A DNA stretch of 64,000 nt, from the NCBI GenBank assembly GCA_963995505.1, contig OZ023180.1, forward strand, positions 10,053,301 to 10,117,300, in the 5' to 3' direction. The stretch comes from Hypericum androsaemum (Eukaryota; Streptophyta; Magnoliopsida; Malpighiales; Hypericaceae). Made by a program: the position numbers and the translations under genes. Positions 60,690 through 64,000 of this stretch are shown piece after piece (position 1 is the stretch's first letter; each line of letters starts with the position of its first letter). The notes beneath the pieces were generated by a model. That model ran no database searches. It was not told where the DNA came from and saw nothing but the letters and a program-made list of their open reading frames with translations.

Positions 60690-60857
60690 TAAATCGAAAT
60701 GAGCATCATTTTCATATTACAGTACTCATCTATAAATCAAACTTTTATATTTTCCACCATGAATTTTTGTTTCTAGTGATGAAAAGGCTTAGTGCAACAA
60801 TTATTTTGGCGAACAAAGCTTTACTCGAATAGTTGCGATTTAATCTACGAATACCAT

Positions 60858-61024
60858 AAAAGAGGTGATGAGAGAAAAGTTACTTTTCAAACACGATGAA
60901 TCCAATAGTCCAAATATGCATTATTGCAGCTAGAAAATTAAAACAATGTTAAAAGAGGTGATGAGAGAAAAGTTACTTTTCAAACACGATGAATCCAATA
61001 GTCCAAATATGTATTATTGCAGCT
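60858..61024. repeat. Direct duplication of 74 bp at 93-bp offset
   Basis: 'aaaagaggtgatgagagaaa' through 'ttattgcagct' occurs at 60858-60931 and 60951-61024 with one visible change (gcatta/gtatta). Confidence 0.9.
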
Positions 61025-61410
61025 GTTATACGTAATTTGCTCGGATAGTGTCCGATTCAAAATATAATAATTTCACGTAGAAAAATTTGTGGTCCGAAAC
61101 ATGTTGCATTTTCTTTTTGAGATGTGTATTTGATCAATAAATTATTTTATTTCCTTAATTAAACTTTGAAGTTAATTGTTTTAAAGGCATGCTTGTTAGA
61201 ATATAATAAGAGCCATTAATAAACTTTGAATAAAAAATTAAAATATAACAATACTTGAATAGATCTTTTTCATTGATGGCTTGGTTCTATTTTCTATTGT
61301 TCAAGAAATACCTTTTTTTTCCTATGTCATAATAATACGTTGATTTTATTTCCATAATTACTAAACCTAATAATATAATTTTTAACTTAGTCATCAATAC
61401 ACTTGTCACT
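61025..61410. other. AT-rich intergenic
   Basis: No gene recognised. Confidence 0.4.
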
Positions 61411-61645
61411 CTGGAATTGGTGGGTCATACCAATTCGATAAAATAACATGCCCGACTATGACTAATGGCATGCTCGGCCATGTATAATGGCATGCCCGGT
61501 TAATATTTAACAAAACTTATAATAAATAATTTAATTAATTAAATAACATACCCGATTATATTAAAATGGCATGCCCGACTATGACTAATGATATATCCGA
61601 GTATGATAAATGACATGTTCGATTATGATAAAATGACATAATATG
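61411..61645. repeat. Array block E6, 22-bp monomers
   Basis: 'ggcatgcccgactatgactaat' and variants (atgctcggccatgtataat; acatgttcgattatgataaa) repeat loosely. Middle 'taatatttaacaaaacttataataaat' is shared with E5. Confidence 0.7.
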
Positions 61646-62119
61646 TTATATTAAAATGATTAATATTAATTAATAATTATTATAAAAATAAATAATTAGT
61701 TAAATAATATATCAGTTTAATTTATTTCAGTATAATATATGAATAAAAACAAGATTAAAAAATAAGTGAAGAGTGAACCCAGGCGCCTCAAACCACTCCC
61801 AACACATGACGGCATTGGATTGTGTGCGGGGAGAGAGAGAGGTCCCCCGTACATGCAGGATGAAATTCGAGCCATTGATGGGCTCTAGGAAATCCAACGA
61901 TGGCACGCGAAGTGGGGTATAAGAGTAATTATGACGCATGGAAACACGTGTCCAGCTTGAAAAGGGAGAGAGAGTGGTGATGGGATCCACCATGGAGTAA
62001 TTTTTTTCGTAACTTGCATGCCTGTCTCTATTTCCAATAAATACTCTCTCATATCATCTTTTTTTTACGCAGATTTAATTTTTTTCGAAGCACATTTATT
62101 TTTTTGTCTTTCCAATAAA
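61646..62119. other. Intergenic
   Basis: AT-rich, then a moderately GC-rich non-coding part (61770-61990). No gene. Confidence 0.35.
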
Positions 62120-62216
62120 TTTTTTAATGGCGTGCATAGTCAATTATGAATAATTAATTAAATGGCATGCCCGGTTACGATTAAATAGCATACCCAATTA
62201 TGAATAATTAATTAAA
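62120..62216. repeat. Monomer array, left part (continues 62833-62895 and 63905-63965)
   Basis: Units 'ggcatgcccggttacgattaaata' and 'cccaattatgaataattaatt'. The array is split by two MULE-like insertions and resumes after each with 'aaatggcatgc..g.tt'. Confidence 0.75.
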
Positions 62217-62832
62217 GGGCAAATTACCCTCAGATCTCTGGGGTTTGACGAATTCACCAGTATGGTACTTACTTTTTTGAAATGCCTCTTTTCATCCTCC
62301 AAGTTTCGTAAAATAGAACTCTCAGGTCCCTGACTCCGGTACCGAAAAATAGCTCTGGCAAAGTTTTACCTGTAAGGATCAAATTGTCCCTCATTTAAAA
62401 AAACAAAAAACTCAATTTCTTCAACCTTTAAAACATCAGGGACACCATGAACACACTCAAGAACACCAACCCAAACCGTAAAGGAAGGAGGAAATTGTTA
62501 AACTCATGAACCAAATTCTTGTTATTTCCCTTGAGAGAATAACATCTCCATTCTCCGACGAAACAATACGGGAATCTAGGTTTCAAAACAGTGATGGAAA
62601 ATTTGGGTTTTGAAACAGTGACGGGAATCTGGGTTTCTCCGACGACTTGGCTTTGGCGGTGGGGATAAGCTATGGTGAAGGAGGAAATTATTAAACTCAT
62701 GAACCAAATTCTTGTTATTTCCCTTGAAAGTTCTATTTTAAGAAACTTGGAGGATGAAAAGAGGGGTTTCGAAATGGTAAGGACCCTACTGATAAATTCG
62801 TCAAATTCCAGGGACCTGAGGATAATTTGCCC
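62217..62832. mobile_element. Short long-TIR MULE-like element
   Basis: Arms of over 100 bp: left GGGCAAATTACCCTCAG...; reverse-complemented right GGGCAAATTATCCTCAGGTC, both continuing 'tttgacgaatt..ccagta', 'cctcttttcatcctccaagt'. Flanks TTAATTAAA (62208-62216) and TTAACTAAA (62833-62841), 9 bp with one mismatch. Inside, a ~50-bp direct repeat (62485-62535, 62678-62730). No transposase. 616 bp. Confidence 0.85.
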
Positions 62833-62895
62833 TTAACTAAATGGCATGCTCGATTTAGATAAAAAGGCATACCCGATTATGAATAATTAATTAAA

Positions 62896-63904
62896 GAGCA
62901 AATTGCCTCAGGTCCCTGGGATTTGCTTAAATTATTATTTTACTCACTGCTGTTTCAAAATCGAAACTTTAATCCCCTTACTTTGCTTTTATTGTACTCT
63001 TAAGTTTCTCACTGATGTCATCATTTGTAATATTTTTAAAATGATAATTATACCCTTGGACCCATCTTCAACCTTCGTCCGCCTCTTCTCCGGCCACACT
63101 CGTGCAAAGGACCTAGCTCTGAATATATGTCTTAACCATCCGGCCACGCTCGTGCAAGGTTCCTCTCGGCCACGCTCGTGCAAGGGACCAAGCTCCTTAA
63201 ATTTTTGGTCATATATGAGGGGGAATTGAAGGACATGTACCTTGAGGAAGTCCAGGGCCATTGCCGGCGGGAGGGTCGGAGGAGGAGAAGGCGTCGAATT
63301 CGTCGTCGGAGCTATCGTTTCTGTTTGGGTTGAAGCAATTGCAGCAGTGGCGGCCTTTAAACGGCTTGTCGGTGGTCTCCTCTATTAGCTCTGGACCATG
63401 TTAGCCAAGCACACGGAGGTCGGCTCAAACTCAGTGTCCTTCACAGCCGGGAATGATGGCTGCTCGCCGGCGGCTAGCTTGTCCACGCTGGGGAACTGCC
63501 GGTCGAAGAGCCTCTTGAGGCGGGACTTCAGAACCGGTGGCTTGGCCAGATCGTCTCGGGATGCGGCAGAAGCGACCGTTGAGGCCACGCGAGAAATGGT
63601 CCTCGCCGTTGGACGAAGGTGGTACGCGAGAAATGCCACTGGGTCATCGAGAGGCCTCGGACGGCACCAGGCTAGAGTTGCGACGACGCCGTGGAGTGAC
63701 AGGGAAGAGTTGAGCGGAGGTTGAAGATTGGTCCCTTTTTGAAGGGTAAAATTGTCTTTTTAGAAATATTAAAAATGCTGACATCAACGAGGGACTTGAG
63801 AGTACTATAAAAGCAAACTAGGGGGATCCAAGTTTCGATTTCGAAACAAAAAGGAGTAAAACAGTGATTTAAGCAAACTTCAGGGACCTGAGGGCAATTT
63901 GCTC
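62896..63904. mobile_element. Pack-MULE carrying a DUF506 gene fragment
   Basis: Arms of about 170 bp: left GAGCAAATTGCCTCAGGTCC; reverse-complemented right GAGCAAATTGCCCTCAGGTC, both continuing 'tttgcttaaat.a', 'gtttc.aaatcgaaact' and 'tttgctttta'. TTAATTAAA flanks both sides exactly (62887-62895, 63905-63913), a 9-bp duplication typical of Mutator-like elements. The GC-rich centre (63250-63700) contrasts with AT-rich arms. No transposase. 1009 bp. Confidence 0.9.
63255..63549 (-). pseudogene. Captured DUF506 gene 5' fragment
   Basis: The minus strand encodes LAKPPVLKSRLKRLFDRQFP, EFEPTSVCLANMVQS, then after a 1-2-nt frame change LIEETTDKPFKGRHCCNCFN and PNRNDSSDDEFDAF. This is the N-terminal signature of the plant DUF506 (PDDEXK-like) family: PVLKSR(L/F)(K/R)RLF(D/E)R, EFEPSSVCLAKMVQnFIEE, then Cx1-2CNCFN and SSDDExD. 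The frame change after MVQS and the missing nuclease-like domain make it non-functional. It is antisense to nothing recognisable and lies wholly inside the inverted-repeat element. Confidence 0.85.
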
Positions 63905-64000
63905 TTAATTAAATGGCATGCCGGGTTTAGATAAAAAACATATCCGATTATGAATAATTAATTAAATTTATTATTTAAACAAATATATTTAAATAATATA

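Overview
This window is flowering-plant nuclear DNA, probably a eudicot: AT-rich, with GT-AG introns, a plant terpene synthase, a plant DUF1218 membrane protein and a dense mix of nested transposable elements. No prokaryotic operon, rRNA, tRNA or CRISPR was seen. All exon boundaries were read by eye from splice sites and family motifs and are untested by transcripts.

Host genes. A DUF1218 (VCC/DEAL-type) gene enters from the left edge (130-726, +, two exons, lacking its upstream exon). A complete seven-exon TPS-b type terpene synthase lies at 17608-20875 on the minus strand (602 aa predicted, with RRx8W, DDVYD and NDLGTSKDE motifs). A second copy of the same pair, in the same order and orientation, occurs about 28-38 kb further right: a DUF1218 fragment at 37983-38501 and a broken terpene synthase at 45172-48776 (frameshifting deletions in exons 2 and 6, DDVYN instead of DDVYD). 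An orphan third exon 5 sits at 44815-44952. The pair was therefore duplicated as a unit, and the second unit has decayed.

LTR retrotransposons. Two related LTR-only insertions (1356-4138 and 5237-7107) carry 5-bp target duplications, exact in the first and 4/5 in the second. At 8496-13450 are Ty3/gypsy (Athila/Tat-like) protease and ORF1-like remnants, including a 1.03-kb tandem duplication. At 24118-26440 is a decayed Ty1/copia. At 26653-34433 is a minus-strand gypsy element with gag and protease but no recognisable reverse transcriptase or integrase, a tRNA-Asp-type primer site and an ndhD plastid-DNA insert. A clean solo LTR of the same family lies at 38919-40485. Two more LTRs lie at 55003-57841. 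LINE remnants lie at 14650-17200 and 38520-38710.

DNA transposons and captured genes. A hAT-like element (42277-44312) contains a nested MULE-like element (42842-44084). Long-TIR elements at 53365-54697 and 62896-63904 carry fragments of a histone H2B gene and a DUF506 gene, and an element at 34860-36871 carries an SDHAF4 (DUF1674) fragment. Several blocks (34.9-36.9, 37.3-37.7, 49.1-50.3, 52.1-52.8, 60.2-60.7 and 61.4-64.0 kb) share one architecture: tandem arrays of a 22-23-bp monomer resembling CCAGTATCGTAAC plus GCATGC, in four of them inside degenerate terminal inverted repeats. This dispersed array-bearing family is the least familiar thing in the window.
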